The notes under the pieces were generated by a model that was not told the DNA's origin, searched no databases, and saw only the letters and a program-made list of their open reading frames with translations. Below, in pieces: positions 47,459 through 59,150 of a stretch of 64,000 nt of DNA. Origin of the DNA: Stramonita haemastoma. Taxonomy: Eukaryota > Mollusca > Gastropoda > Neogastropoda > Muricidae. A program made the position numbers and the translations under genes. Within the stretch, counting starts at the first letter, position 1; each line of letters opens with the position of its first letter. Location: assembly GCA_030674155.1 (NCBI GenBank), contig CM060327.1, positions 16,374,802 to 16,438,801 of the forward strand. The letters run 5' to 3'.

Positions 47459-47739
47459 TTTGTAACAGAGTGCAGATATTTGATCTGCCGCGACTCTGTA
47501 CAACTTCTCAGCGACGACAGCACGGTCAGACAGTGGGAATGTGGCCTCTAAAAAGAGGCTGCATAAATACTACATTTTACCGCTATGGGCAAAGTGCATG
47601 CAGAGGACGGTTTTCGACCAACCCCCAACGATACAGAACATCGCACAATTCACAGGTGTTGATCTAAATTTAGATCCACAACGCTGCGATTGGCTGTTCC
47701 CATCGCATGGGAAGTAATCTAATTACCGCCCTGCCACAT
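47459..47739. repeat. Hairpin-rich direct repeat, copy 1
   Basis: 281 bp, repeated at 47849-48123 with about 96% identity by eye. It holds a long hairpin at 47465-47499 (acagagt/actctgt outer and gcagat/atctgc inner stems), a gcctct-aaaa-agaggc stem-loop at 47544-47559, a perfect 16-bp palindrome gatctaaatttagatc at 47661-47676, and cccat-cgc-atggg near 47698-47710. The open frame in it is not preserved in copy 2. It could be a non-autonomous foldback element or a structured RNA locus; I cannot tell which. Confidence 0.9.
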
Positions 47740-47848
47740 CCACCACCGCTGACTTTGTGCCGCGTCCCGAGACACAGTGGGTACTGACCAGCGTATTTGA
47801 CGCTCAGATCAGTAGCCCAAAGTTCTTTCCACCTGCTCGCAGCGCCAC

Positions 47849-48123
47849 TTTGTAACAGAGTGCAGATATTTGATCTGCCGCGACTCTGTACAAATTCTCA
47901 GCGACGACAGCACGGTCAGACAGTGGGAATGTGGCCTCTAAAAAGAGGCTGCATAAATACTACATTTTACGCTATGGGCAAAGTGCATGCAGAGGACGGT
48001 TTCGACCAACCCCCAACGAACAGAACATCGCACAATTCACAGGTGTGATCTAAATTTAGATCCACAACGCTGTGATTGGCTGTTCCATCGCATGGGAAGT
48101 ATCTAATTACCGCCCTGCCACAT
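47849..48123. repeat. Hairpin-rich direct repeat, copy 2
   Basis: Starts and ends at the same bases as copy 1 (tttgtaacagag ... ctgccacat), 390 bp downstream. Differences are mainly single-base deletions, for example tttacgc versus tttaccgc, and two or three substitutions. The 109-bp segment between the copies is not repeated after copy 2, so the array has one and a part units. Confidence 0.9.
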
Positions 48124-48177
48124 GTTAAACTGAACTCAATGGATGACAGCATGAAATAACAATAGATAGATCTAAAC

Positions 48178-48300
48178 CAACAACCAACAAATCAGCCAAC
48201 CAGCAGCCAACCAACCAACCAGCCATCCTACCAATAAATGAGCAAACCAACCAACCAATCAACCAACTAACCAATCAATCAAAAGCAATTAACCAGTCAG
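48178..48300. repeat. (CCAA)n degenerate microsatellite
   Basis: caaccaac, aaccagcc and aaccaatc units. Confidence 0.9.
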
Positions 48301-48569
48301 CCGACCAATGGTTCCAAATGCAAAGCGATAACATAAGCCCACAAAAAGAAATTGATGCATCAATAATAAAGCACAGAAGAGCATGGAGACGATTGTTGAT
48401 GTAAAATATCAATCAACCAAACAAAACAAGGTGATCTCTCAATCCAGAATGCATCAGAAGAAGGAAGGTGATTGAATGATGGGTGACAATTCTCTTCTTT
48501 CTATCCAATCATGATCATTGTCTCTGACACTGATGGCAGGGTTCTGGACTTCCTGTTCCTTGCCTGACA

Positions 48570-49302
48570 GTAAAGTCTATGCCTGTTTTGCATAACTGCT
48601 CAACCAATGGATGTGTGTGTTAGTCTGAAGTTCAGAGTCCATGGCTGTTTTGCACAACTGCTCAACCAATGGATGTGTGTGTTAGTCTGAAGTTCAGAGT
48701 CCATGGCTGTTTTGCATAACTGCTCAACCAATGGATGTGTGTGTTAGTCTGAAGTTCAGAGTCCATGGCTGTTTTGCATAACTGCTCAACTAATGGATGT
48801 GTGTGTTAGTCTGAAGTTCAGAGTCTATGTCTGTTTTACACAATTATGCTACCAATGGATGTGTATGTCAGTTTGAAGTTCAGAGTCCATGCGTGTTTTA
48901 CACAATTACGCTACCAATGCATTTGTGTGTTAGTCTGAAGGCTAGGGTCCATGCCTGTTTTTGCGTAACTGCTCTACCAGCGGAAGTGTGTGTTAGTCCA
49001 TGCGTGTTTTACACAATCACGCTATCAATGGATGTGTGTGTTAGTCTGAAGTTCAGAGTCCATACGTGTTTTACACAATCACGCTACCAATGGATGTGTG
49101 TGTTAGTCTGAAGATCAGAGTCCATGCGTGTTTTGCATAATTGTTCTACCAATGAATGTGTGTGTTAGTCTGAAGGTCAGAGTCCATGGTGTTTTGCATG
49201 ATTTTTCTACCAACGAATGTGTGTGTTAGTCTAAAGGTCAGAGTCCATGCCTGTTTTGCATAATTTCTCTACCAGTGGGGGTGTGTGTTAGTGTAAAAAG
49301 TC
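48570..49302. repeat. Second 62-bp minisatellite, about 12 units
   Basis: The first units are near-identical (gttttgcataactgctcaac, ggatgtgtgtgttagtctga, gttcagagtccatgg) with period 62 (48601, 48663). Later units diverge (acacaattacgctaccaatg), and one near 48961-49010 lacks about 16 bp. Frames across it are not coding. There are no spacers, so it is not CRISPR-like. Confidence 0.95.
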
Positions 49303-49698
49303 AGACCGATCAACCTTTTCTTCTGTTTAAGGATGGCATTTGCAAAGACATAGAAAATAAGAAACAAATCATAAACTGCACACCGTGGGGATCGTTTGGC
49401 TAAGAAAGTAAACTTATACAATATTATTGTTTGTAACATAGATTAATTGTTCTTAGTATTGTTATGACTGCTTTACTTTTCTCATTAGCTGCCTATCACT
49501 ATCGCAAGCACCACTGCAATCAACAATAACTACCACTATAATTATATGTCTGCAACAACGATAAACAACACAGAGAACACAGATCAGGTAAAAATGATAT
49601 CTAGCAAGAAATACAGTGACTATTTAAGTATAAGTAACTGTGATTGTAATGTTTCACTTATCACCATGTAAACAGCAGGGTAAGGGTAGTTCCCCATC
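49303..49698. other. Unassigned spacer
   Basis: Nothing recognised. Confidence 0.5.
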
Positions 49699-49775
49699 CT
49701 TCCAGAGACAGACAGACAGACAGACAGAAAGGCAGACAGACAGACAGACAGAGATTTGATTTGATTTGATTTGAT
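49699..49775. repeat. (GACA)n and (TTTGA)n tracts
   Basis: gacaga to about 49752, then gatttgatttgatttgattt. The latter is the reverse of an (aatca)n tail belonging to the SINE-A copy that follows. Confidence 0.92.
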
Positions 49776-50100
49776 TATTCTTATATATCGAGGATAGTGG
49801 AATAAGCACTCTTGTGCTTTTTTCATCCAGTCCCCGCGAGTATGCAGTTTTTGTAAATGTCATCTGTTCCCACCGGCGCACGATGGCCTACTCTTACGAA
49901 AAGCGGAACAGGATTTAACGTGTGCGCAAGATGTTCTGCGTGCGTTCGCACACGGGACCTCAAAGTCTCATCCGAAGGACTTTTTGGGAGAGTGGAGTCA
50001 GCACTGATGTTAACTCCAGGAGATAAATCTCCTCGACCGGACTCGAACTCGTGTCGTCAAATTGCCAGGGCAATGTTCTGACCACTAAGCTATCCGTCCC

Positions 50101-50104
<4 letters not shown>
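49776..50104 (-). mobile_element. SINE-A, near full-length
   Basis: The 3' end is ttatatatcgaggatagtgg. The core is complete. The B-box complement is degenerate (cggactcgaactcg near 50039) and the A-box complement is ccactaagctatccgtccc at the right end. The GA microsatellite begins directly at its head end. Confidence 0.93.
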
Positions 50105-50181
<77 letters not shown>

Positions 50182-50290
50182 AGAGAACTCTGTACTCTGA
50201 ACAATTTTATTGTTAAAGGCCGCCGGACCCATTACAATTTCACACACTTACTACCCCCCCCCCCCCCCCCCTTCCACACACACACACACA
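50105..50290. repeat. (GA)n, C-homopolymer and short (CA)n
   Basis: GA at 50105-50187, then a C run at about 50255-50270, and CA at 50276-50290. Confidence 0.95.
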
Positions 50291-50500
50291 TTAATTTCGT
50301 TCTCAATCCTTTCCAAGAATGCACCTGAAAACACTTCAAGTACAACGGTTATAACATTCACTTGTGGTATTAGCATACATCTGATTAGAATGTTTGGAAC
50401 ATTTTTAGACTAAACATAAATTTAGTAAATAAAAAAGAAATGAATGAATAACTAAAGTTGATTAGAGAATTGATAATTGGTAATAATTGATAATTGATAA
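50291..50500. other. Unassigned spacer
   Basis: AT-rich; nothing recognised. Confidence 0.5.
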
Positions 50501-50501
50501 T

Positions 50502-50611
<110 letters not shown>

Positions 50612-50964
50612 ATCAATACACACATGAACCTGCAGGAAACGCAAAGTAGAAACCTGATTAACCCAATCTAACCCAAACATTTACAAACCGGTTTTCCTCG
50701 GGAAAGGCCAGGGCACGCTTCCTGGAACAGAACTGGTCTTTGAAGATGACTACACGAGAGCTGTCAATTATCCTCCTCTCATCCAATCAGGTTCAGTGTT
50801 TCTCAGGGTCATTGGGGACTTGTACACTTTCTGGTACTGTCCGTGATTCTCTGTCTGGCGGAAGCTGTAATGGCTGTTGTCTGTACGCAAACTATCTTTT
50901 TTACCTGGGTAACTTTTAGCAGCATTGTTTTGATTGTTTCTTTTACAAATGAAGACAAACTTAG

Positions 50965-51050
50965 CTATAAGCTAGTTGGTTGGCTTGATGAAAAAGAAGA
51001 AAACGCATTGCTTATTCAGTACAATCCTGACAAAAAACCGCCGGTATAAA
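50965..51050 (+). mobile_element. LINE-tail family H, degraded
   Basis: ggttggcttgatgaaaaaga, gcattgcttattcagtacaa and tcctgacaaaa follow the order of the family H end, without a clear tail. Confidence 0.45.
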
Positions 51051-51375
51051 TAACACTAATTTTGGCGTGGATACTGCGGATAAATGATGTATACAGGTAC
51101 CAAGTCGACGATGGTATTAATAGTGATGTTGGTAGTAATACAGCACCAAATAATACTGTTGCTGATACGTAATATAATGACCGGTGCCAAGGCATACAGT
51201 GTTTCACTGCTGCTGGCATAGTTACCAAAGCAACTATGCTGCTATCGTTGTCATTTATTGCTTTCAACACCTCTTTTATAAGCAGGTGAAGAAGCAAAGT
51301 GCAAACAAGAAAAAAACAAGGATGAGAAGTGGGAGGCAGACTAAGGGTAAGAAGAGGAAAACAAGTAGATGGAAA

Positions 51376-51520
51376 TAAGGAAGAAGAAGAAGAAGAATTG
51401 CGAAGAAGTGCAGAAGAAGAAGAAGAAGAAGAAGAAGAAGAAGAAGAAGAAGAAGAAGAAGAAGAAGAAGAAAAAGAAAAAGAAGAAGAAGAGAAGAAGA
51501 AAAAAGAAGAAGAAAAAAAA
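51376..51520. repeat. (AAG)n trinucleotide array
   Basis: gaagaa with aaaaag interruptions. Poly-Glu/Lys frames on the plus strand and poly-Ser on the minus strand are repeat translations. Confidence 0.96.
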
Positions 51521-52995
51521 TACAAAGGGTGCAAAACAACACGATACTTCTGTAGGAGAAAAATATCTTTATACTGTTTCTGGAATAAAGATATAGGCAA
51601 GCAAGAAAATGACTCCGTTAAACTAGGACGGAAAAACAACAACAACCAGAATCACTGACGACAGTACAATAATAATGCATCCCGAAAACATTTACCATGT
51701 GCAGTCATTTGTGAATTGCTTCCTTTATACTTCCTGATGACTCCCTGTATGTGTGACTGAAGCAGCCATGATATTTACAGGATACTGCCTGTTTGATTAC
51801 TGTGTTGACGTGAGAGCATCATTTGTCAGTTATGATGTCTACATCATTCTGCTCTTTCTGTAACGGTGCAGGATGTAAAACAAATCCTCTGGCGCCGATG
51901 ACATCAAGATTGGATGAAAGGCTGACTCACTCTCCATTTACACGAGTCCGGCCCCGCAGTGCACATCAATCAGTGACGGTACAAAGGTCTGTGTTCACTT
52001 GGTTAACTAGGTACAGCACTGTGATGTGTGGTGTGCAAACACGCTGTTGTTGTTCTGTTGTTGTGCCAGCAGAAAAAGGAATAATTATAGACATGGTTAG
52101 GTAACTGGGTATCATTTGGAGTACAGAAGTATGTTCTTACAGACACAGAAAATTAGTTTGCACATGGCTGCAACGTTTGTGCAATATGGATTAGATATAG
52201 AAGCAAACATTATCACTTGGGCTACAAATAAACTTTTTATGCTGAATGTTGTTGCTTCGCGTTACCAAGCTTATTACTTTGGGGTCACCCGGAATATGTA
52301 CTTTGATTAAAAAATTCATTCCACCTGGAAATCACTCTGAGATTGAAAGTGCACAAAGGATGAAAACATTTTGCGTATGGTTGTTTGAAAGTTAAGTCGC
52401 CAAGCAGGCACCTATATCACAACTTTAGAGAACTCTTCTCCTTTAACAGAGAGTGTTATGCTCATTTGTCATAGCTGAAGACAATATCAACATATCGTTC
52501 TAAAGCATAATATTGTCTGTATATACTTGTCTTTGTAACGTTAACAAATATAATTTGTTATGAGAAACGAGAGTAGAGATCGAGGTGATCAGCGAAAGAG
52601 CAATAATGATCCCAGCAATGCTCTGTTCATGATCACTATCAGTGACAGGAGTGACGGAAGATGATTCATTAACATCAACACAACTGGTCCTCTAGAATAA
52701 GCACGGCTAGTGTTGATAGTGCAACGGAAACAACAAACACCTACCATCGACAGCTCATTGTCCCAACTTGCACCTTCTAAATACTATTTCTGGTCACAAA
52801 AATATCTAATGAATACTATTTCTAGTGACAACAAATATTCACATTATTGCACATCGTTCTGTTTGTACTCATTATTGTACACCGCAGTGTTGTGAAAACA
52901 TAGTCATCACACTCCCCTGTCGTCATCATTACAGTCAAAGCGACCAATCAGTCGATTGATCCATCAAAGTAGAGCTGTGTCATCAGATGCTATAC
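51521..52995. other. Unassigned spacer
   Basis: Mixed-composition DNA. Frames of 60-93 codons have no recognisable domains. Confidence 0.5.
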
Positions 52996-52997
52996 AA

Positions 52998-53076
52998 TTC
53001 ACACACACACACACACAAACGCACAAACACACACACACACGCACACACACACAAACACATGAACACATGAAAACAC

Positions 53077-53119
<43 letters not shown>

Positions 53120-53205
53120 TTACACACAACGCACACGCACACACACACATCCATGCTCACATATACACATACACACACATATACACACATACACATATAC
53201 AGACA
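52998..53205. repeat. (CA)n compound microsatellite
   Basis: CA with cgcaca, catgaacaca and atacaca variants. Confidence 0.95.
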
Positions 53206-53259
53206 GAACTCTCCAATGATCAATCACAGGCCTTAGTCATGAATAACAGGGACAGAGAG

Positions 53260-53575
53260 AGCTATGGTTACAGCGTGTGGGGCTTGTAGTCAGGAGTGCT
53301 CTGAGAACACAGATTTGATTCGTTCTGGTTGGTCTGTTAAAAGGCATCCAACACACCCTCAGTTTCATTAACACAGTTTTGGCTGCGTCTCCTTCCTGTT
53401 TATGACGAATACTTGTCTCCTATCCATTAGAGCTTGAATGGTGGTCTGAGTGCCAGTCTTTCTGATAAAGGCTGTGAACCGAGGTTCCGTGTGCTGTACG
53501 CGATGAAAAACAAATTAACCGTCGCGACAAGAAATTCATCAATGACAAAGTTATGTAGAAAACACTAAACAAATT
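53260..53575 (+). mobile_element. SINE-F, degraded
   Basis: cctatccattagagcttgaa, gtggtctgagtgccagtctt and gaaccgaggttccgtgtgct match SINE-F. The 3' module is missing. Confidence 0.65.
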
Positions 53576-53782
53576 GGGAATAAATACGCAAGCATGCAGG
53601 ACAACAAAAAATACTAGTAGCTTTACACTTCCCCATTAGTACTATATTCTGTTTAGCTTCATAGGCAAGGTTAAGTGCTCAGAATTTTTAAAGTTTCTAA
53701 AGACATGGATGTTGGCTCATACAGCTGTACTTTACAGAAGCAAAGTATCATTTCTTTGTGGCAGAATCTCAAAATGCTTTAA

Positions 53783-53857
<75 letters not shown>

Positions 53858-53928
53858 GACACCCACACCCACCCCCTCCACACACACACACTTACACACA
53901 CACATATGCACACGCATGCACACGCATG

Positions 53929-53958
<30 letters not shown>
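53783..53958. repeat. (CA)n microsatellite
   Basis: Pure CA at 53783-53856, a ccacaccca segment, and CA again to 53958. Confidence 0.96.
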
Positions 53959-53959
<1 letters not shown>

Positions 53960-53962
<3 letters not shown>

Positions 53963-54020
53963 CAAATTTATTGCTAACTCAATGTATCATCTGGAAATAA
54001 AATTTTGACTTGAGTTGACA
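53960..54020 (+). mobile_element. LINE-tail family H
   Basis: agcaaatttattgctaactc, aatgtatcatctggaaataa and aattttgacttgagttgaca. The CA tract lies directly upstream where the element body should be. Confidence 0.7.
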
Positions 54021-54805
54021 CACAATACCCTGCCACACAATATATGCCCCCATTATTTGAAAAAAATAGCCTATACTAACAAGACAACTGGTCCCGTACC
54101 TAAATTACACAGTGCATTAAAACACACCACGCCAGAGATTGCATAAAGACACTGTTGTCAATCTCTATTACACAGTGGAAAGAAAAACAACACACTCCAG
54201 ACCATGGCAACTAGAGAATCCTAAGGAAAAAACAAACACAACAATAACGTTTCCTCCTTTCTCTTACAAACAGTTTTCCTAAACAGACGCCAGAACCGAA
54301 ACAGTCAACATCTATCAACAATACAGATCACAACTTGACCATCTGTATGAAGAAAATGCCCAATATATTGACATAACAACCCTTTTCTGGTCAGAACTTT
54401 TGGTTTTGTATCTCACCTCTGACGCTTTCGTTATTGTATCTGTTTTTATTTTGTATGTGCTCTCCCCTGTATGCCTGTCTGGCTCTATTTGTCTGTAAGC
54501 TGTCTGTCTGTCTGCATAATGAAATTATCTGTGCAGAGCTTGAGGTCAGATTCCTCAGGATATTATAGACTCAAGGGATCAGACAATCTCCTGAAGGTAT
54601 AGGATCAAGTCATTGCCCCTGAGTGGACGTCACGTTCAGTCAGTTTTTACTGCTAAGTATAAATCCGTTTTGTCAGGGGGAGGGGAGGGGGAGTGGTCAC
54701 TAAACGCTGGATACGGTCTAAAGTTAAAAACAGACCCTGCAGCCTTTCACTTATCTAATATTCATCATTAATTTTAATTTAATTTTAATTTTGTGATATA
54801 ACAAA
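54021..54805. other. Unassigned spacer
   Basis: No repeat or gene recognised except short ctgtctgtctg near 54500. Confidence 0.5.
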
Positions 54806-55142
54806 AGAAAGGAGTTAGTGGGAACTGATTCAGAGAGAGAAGAAAGGAGTTAACGGGAACTGATTCACAGAGAGAAGAAAGGAGTTAACGGGAACTGATT
54901 CAGAGAGAAAAGAAAGGAGTAAACGGGAACTGATTCAGAGAGAGAAGAAAGGAGTTAACGGGAACTGATTCAGAGAGAGAAGAGAGGAGTTAACGGGAAC
55001 TGATTCAGAGAGAGAGAAGAGAGGAGTTAACGGGAACTGATTCAGAGAGAAGAAAGGAGTTAACAGGAACTGATTCAGAGGGAGAAGAAAGGAGTTAACG
55101 GGAACTGATTCAGAGAGAGAAGAAAGGAGTTAACGGGAATTG

Positions 55143-55221
<79 letters not shown>
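54806..55221. repeat. 35-bp minisatellite ending in (GA)n
   Basis: About ten units of the form gaaaggagttaacgggaact-gattcagagagagaa, spaced 35 bp (54811, 54846, 54881, 54916, 54951, 54986), with 33-37 bp variants later. The last unit runs into a GA array (55149-55221). The same phrases resume at 56232 after the inserted element. Confidence 0.95.
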
Positions 55222-55223
<2 letters not shown>

Positions 55224-55463
55224 ATGACAATGACAATGACAATGACAAAGATTTATTGTGTTAGGTTTTTCAACCCTTTCACAAATGGGTAGATGGGGGA
55301 GGGGACCGAAATCGAAAGATACAACAAAATTTCAAACTGTACAATATCAAGGATTCTTCGCGATTGGTAACCGAAACGCGGTATTGTTTGCAATAGTTTG
55401 TGTGGATGTCACTGGTAACAACCCATGTCGTAGCAAGGACCGAGGAACAGTCACAGAGCGGCA

Positions 55464-55871
55464 TCAGCCATGTGGTTGTACTGCTGGCTGGTCACTGGAC
55501 CTGTCGGGAAGATTCCTGTCTTCAGCTGCCCTCCCGTCTTTATTTGCTTTCTCCAATGAATCAAAGCCCCTGTTCATTGTGTCTGCAAATTGCTGCAGAA
55601 GTTCCATCAATTCCCTGCGATCCTCGCCGGACACAGTGGAGCCGCCTCCTGCTTCATCGACACTTTCGGCATTCGTTTCCAGTGGTTCCGCTCTCTTGCT
55701 GTTCCCTGTCACATCTTCCGTAGAGCTGTGCTCTGCCAGTGTCACAGGCGGCACTGCTGGCGCGTCACTGCTCACAGATATGACTTCTTCATTGTCAGTA
55801 TTCTTGTCCGTGTCAGAGTCGAGACTCCAGTCTTCAAGCGCCAATTCGTGCGGTTGCACTGTCACTGACAC
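55464..55871 (-). pseudogene. Second open frame of the inserted element, about 135 codons
   Basis: Open minus-strand frame with no ATG at its start (it opens after a TGA and begins with GTG; the first ATG is near residue 89). The composition is non-repetitive: acidic Ser/Asp/Glu-rich N-terminal part (SLDSDTDKNTDNEE), then a predicted helical stretch ELMELLQQFADTMNRGFDSL. There is no zinc knuckle or catalytic motif. It looks like the C-terminal half of a protein whose frame was broken near 55865. An ORF1/Gag-like coiled-coil role is possible but is only inference. Confidence 0.4.
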
Positions 55872-56227
55872 GGGTCAACATCAGGCATGCATGAGGGAGA
55901 GGAGACGGCTTGCCGTGTTGCACGTGCGGATTTTGCAGCGCAGCGAGGAGGGCCAGTGGGCGTGTCACCTTTGAATGTGTCCATGGCCATTTTATTTTCG
56001 GTGTTGTAAAATAAACTTGGGGGTGTCGGAGAAAACAAATCCGAAGGGGAGACAGAATGTTCATGTTGTTTGTTCATTACACTAACCTTATGTGTCTCCA
56101 CTCGCTTTTTGTCCCTAGCAATTTGCGCTGCCCCTTTCTTACGGTAAACAACACTGTTACCAACACTGTCACCATGGCTGTGTGTAGCAGGATGCCGGTG
56201 GGCCGGTGACAGGCGCAACACTATCAC
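55862..56227 (-). pseudogene. First open frame of the inserted element, about 121 codons
   Basis: Overlaps the next frame by about 10 bp in a different phase, so a single-base indel could join them into about 250 codons. It is basic at the start (YRKKGAAQIARDKKRVETHK), opposite in charge to the second frame. The first ATG is internal. No family recognised. Confidence 0.35.
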
Positions 56228-56231
56228 AGTT

Positions 56232-56233
56232 TG

Positions 56234-56274
<41 letters not shown>

Positions 56275-56480
56275 AAGAAAGAATCTACCGGGAATGGAGT
56301 CAGAGAGTAGAGAGGAATTACCGGCAATCGAGTTAAATAGAGAGAAGAAAATTGTTGGTGGGAATTAAGTTAGAAATAAGGTGAGTTAACGTGAATCAAG
56401 TTATAAAGAAGCGAGGTAGCTGGAGCGAGTTTGCAATAAAGCAAGGAATAAACAAATGAAGGAACAAACCAGCCACCTAG
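56232..56480. repeat. Minisatellite residue with (GA)n
   Basis: gattcagagagagag then GA to about 56272, followed by degraded units (ctaccgggaatggagtcaga, attaccggcaatcgagtt, gggaattaagttag), the right-hand part of the 35-bp minisatellite. Confidence 0.75.
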
Positions 56481-56689
56481 CGTGCAAGCAAGAAGTGAAC
56501 TGATCAATTAACTAGCCAACCATCCAGCAAAAGTGCAGCAGGCAAACAAACGAGAATAAACACTTCTTAAAAACTGCTTCACTGAAATCTAATGGAAGCC
56601 GCCTTGTGTCTGAAGTATACACAGACCTTAGCAAACAGGACACAAAATTAATACTTAGATAGATGGACAGCGAGACATCATGGCACACA

Positions 56690-56755
56690 CACACACTACA
56701 CGCATACGGAAAAGGACAGGTGGATGTACGCGCGCGCACACACACACACACATAC
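56690..56755. repeat. (CA)n with CGCG tract
   Basis: CA, then tacgcgcgcgcacaca. Confidence 0.9.
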
Positions 56756-56835
56756 ATATCTTGCGCACTCGTTTAAATCCTGTACCGACTGGATGTAAAA
56801 ATCACATGATTGCTTATTCCATTATCTTTAATATA
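56756..56835 (+). mobile_element. SINE-A with internal deletion
   Basis: tcttgcgcactcgtttaaat joins directly to gactggatgtaaaaatcaca and gcttattccattatcttta, so the middle of the 3' half is missing. Confidence 0.75.
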
Positions 56836-56867
56836 AAGTAATAAAAATGTAAATTAAAGATATAAAA

Positions 56868-57854
<987 letters not shown>

Positions 57855-58010
57855 AGACAGACGGACAGACAGACGGACAGATAGACCCACAGACAGAGAG
57901 ACAGATGGGAAGAAAAGGAACAAAACAAACAAGTAAACAGGAAACAAAAGTGCAATCCATCGCCCTAGTGACTGTTGTTGTTGTTGTTGTTGTTATTGTT
58001 GTTGTTGATG
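57855..58010. repeat. (GACA)n and (TTG)n tracts
   Basis: gacagacggacagacagac near 57858-57905, then ttgttgttgttgttg at about 57974-58005. Confidence 0.9.
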
Positions 58011-58099
58011 TGTGTCCCCTACTTAACACTCTGGGGTTCATTAGTAGTGTTGGTAGTGCCATTTAAGTCCAAGGGGGAAATCTGCTCCTATATATACTG

Positions 58100-58200
58100 T
58101 TGTAGCAACACGAACCCCTGACCTTCAGTTTCTCTCAAATCAGAAGTCCCATATTCTAACCTTCTAACCGCCCCCCCCCCCCCCCCCCCTCTCCCCCAAC
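58100..58200 (-). mobile_element. tRNA-like SINE end and C-homopolymer
   Basis: acacgaacccctgaccttca resembles a B-box complement and gtcccatattctaacc an anticodon-arm remnant. A C run of about 20 follows at 58171-58189. The phrase gtcccatattctaacc recurs at about 59540, in the next unit of the tandem array. Confidence 0.45.
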
Positions 58201-58289
58201 CCCTCCCAACCCCCTCTCGTCTCACGCACACCTCTCTCAGAAACACAGACAACAAAGTTCTTTCATCAAACATGTTTTCTGACGCACCA

Positions 58290-58580
58290 TTTCCGTGTTC
58301 ACAGCATTGCCAGTTTTAAAGAGACAGAAAATGGCCTTTGCATCTGAGGCAGTGGAGCGAAGGGAAGGTAAATCGCTGCCATTGAGGAACGTAGTTGTCT
58401 CTCTTGAAGTGATTTTTGTACGGAAGTGGGGAATGGTGCCAGCTGCTTTGTTGTGATCAAGCGATGATACGTTTGACAAGGTGGGAAGAAAGAGGGCTTA
58501 ACGCGCTGGAATTTATTGTCTGGAAAAGAGTTTGTTTATTGGGAGGTTTATGAGCCTCGTGAAGGTATAGGGTTAAATCT
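58290..58580. repeat. Second old tandem array, unit i
   Basis: gaagtgatttttgtacggaa, gtgatcaagcgatgatacg and gctggaatttattgtctgg are the marker phrases, followed by a CTGT/CT microsatellite. Matches units ii and iii in order and spacing. The minus-strand frame (80 codons) is not preserved in the other units, so it is not called. Confidence 0.7.
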
Positions 58581-58662
58581 CTGTCTCTGTATTTATCTCT
58601 GTCTCTGTGTTTCTGTTTATCTCTCTCTCTTTCTCTTTAACGGTCAGTCAGTCTCATCTTCC

Positions 58663-58697
<35 letters not shown>

Positions 58698-58755
58698 GTC
58701 TCTGTCTCTTGTCTGTGTGTCTGTGTGTCTGTGTGTCTGTGTGTGTGTGTGTGTG

Positions 58756-58837
<82 letters not shown>

Positions 58838-58845
58838 CCCTCTAT
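58581..58845. repeat. (TCTG)n, (TG)n and (CT)n compound microsatellite
   Basis: tctgtctg near 58661-58695, tgtgtctg/tg to 58755, then CT to 58835. Confidence 0.96.
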
Positions 58846-58954
58846 TAGCTCTGTCTCTCACTCCCACTTTGTCTTTTCTCCCATCCTACTAATTTATGTC
58901 TCTCTCTGTGTCTCTGTCTGGATGTATGCATACAACTGTGTGTGTGTACATTTT

Positions 58955-59150
58955 GTAATTGTTGCCATCCGTTACTACTGGCACACAATGGCCTAAACAT
59001 CCGAAAAACGGACTGGTTTTAACGTGTGTGTAAGGTGTTCTTCGTGTGTTCGCACACGGAATCTAGGTTTATAGTCTCATCCGCAGGACTTTTCGGGGGG
59101 AGTGGAGTCGGCGCTGATGTTAACTCCAGGGAACAATCCACTTGAACGCT
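58955..59150 (-). mobile_element. SINE-A core fragment
   Basis: tactggcacacaatggccta, ttcgcacacggaatctaggt and ggagtggagtcggcgctgat. No head or 3' end. Confidence 0.87.

Larger units (their letters stand above)
55222..56231 (-). mobile_element. Retroposed element of about 1.0 kb inserted in the minisatellite
   Basis: The flanking minisatellite phrase (gattcagagagag) is present on both sides, so the 1.0 kb between is an insertion. On the minus strand it ends with cacaataaatctttg and then (tcattg)n repeats, that is a poly-A-signal-like motif and a LINE-type short tandem tail at 55222-55255. It carries two overlapping open frames (next entries). The left flank gagtcagagagagag and right flank gattcagagagagag may be the target-site duplication with one mismatch. 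The family is unknown to me. Confidence 0.75.

Noticed and set aside
47544..47559. Histone mRNA 3' stem-loop on the minus strand
   Set aside because: The 6-bp stem and 4-base loop have the right size, but the second stem pair differs from the consensus and no histone coding sequence is near.
48827..49111. 94-codon frame with repeated VCQFEVQSP-like phrases
   Set aside because: It reads through the second 62-bp minisatellite, whose unit length shifts the frame; the phrases are repeat translations.
55258..55974. 238-codon plus-strand frame
   Set aside because: It is antisense to the inserted retroposon, includes its 3' tail region, and has no recognisable domain; the minus-strand frames agree better with the element's tail orientation.
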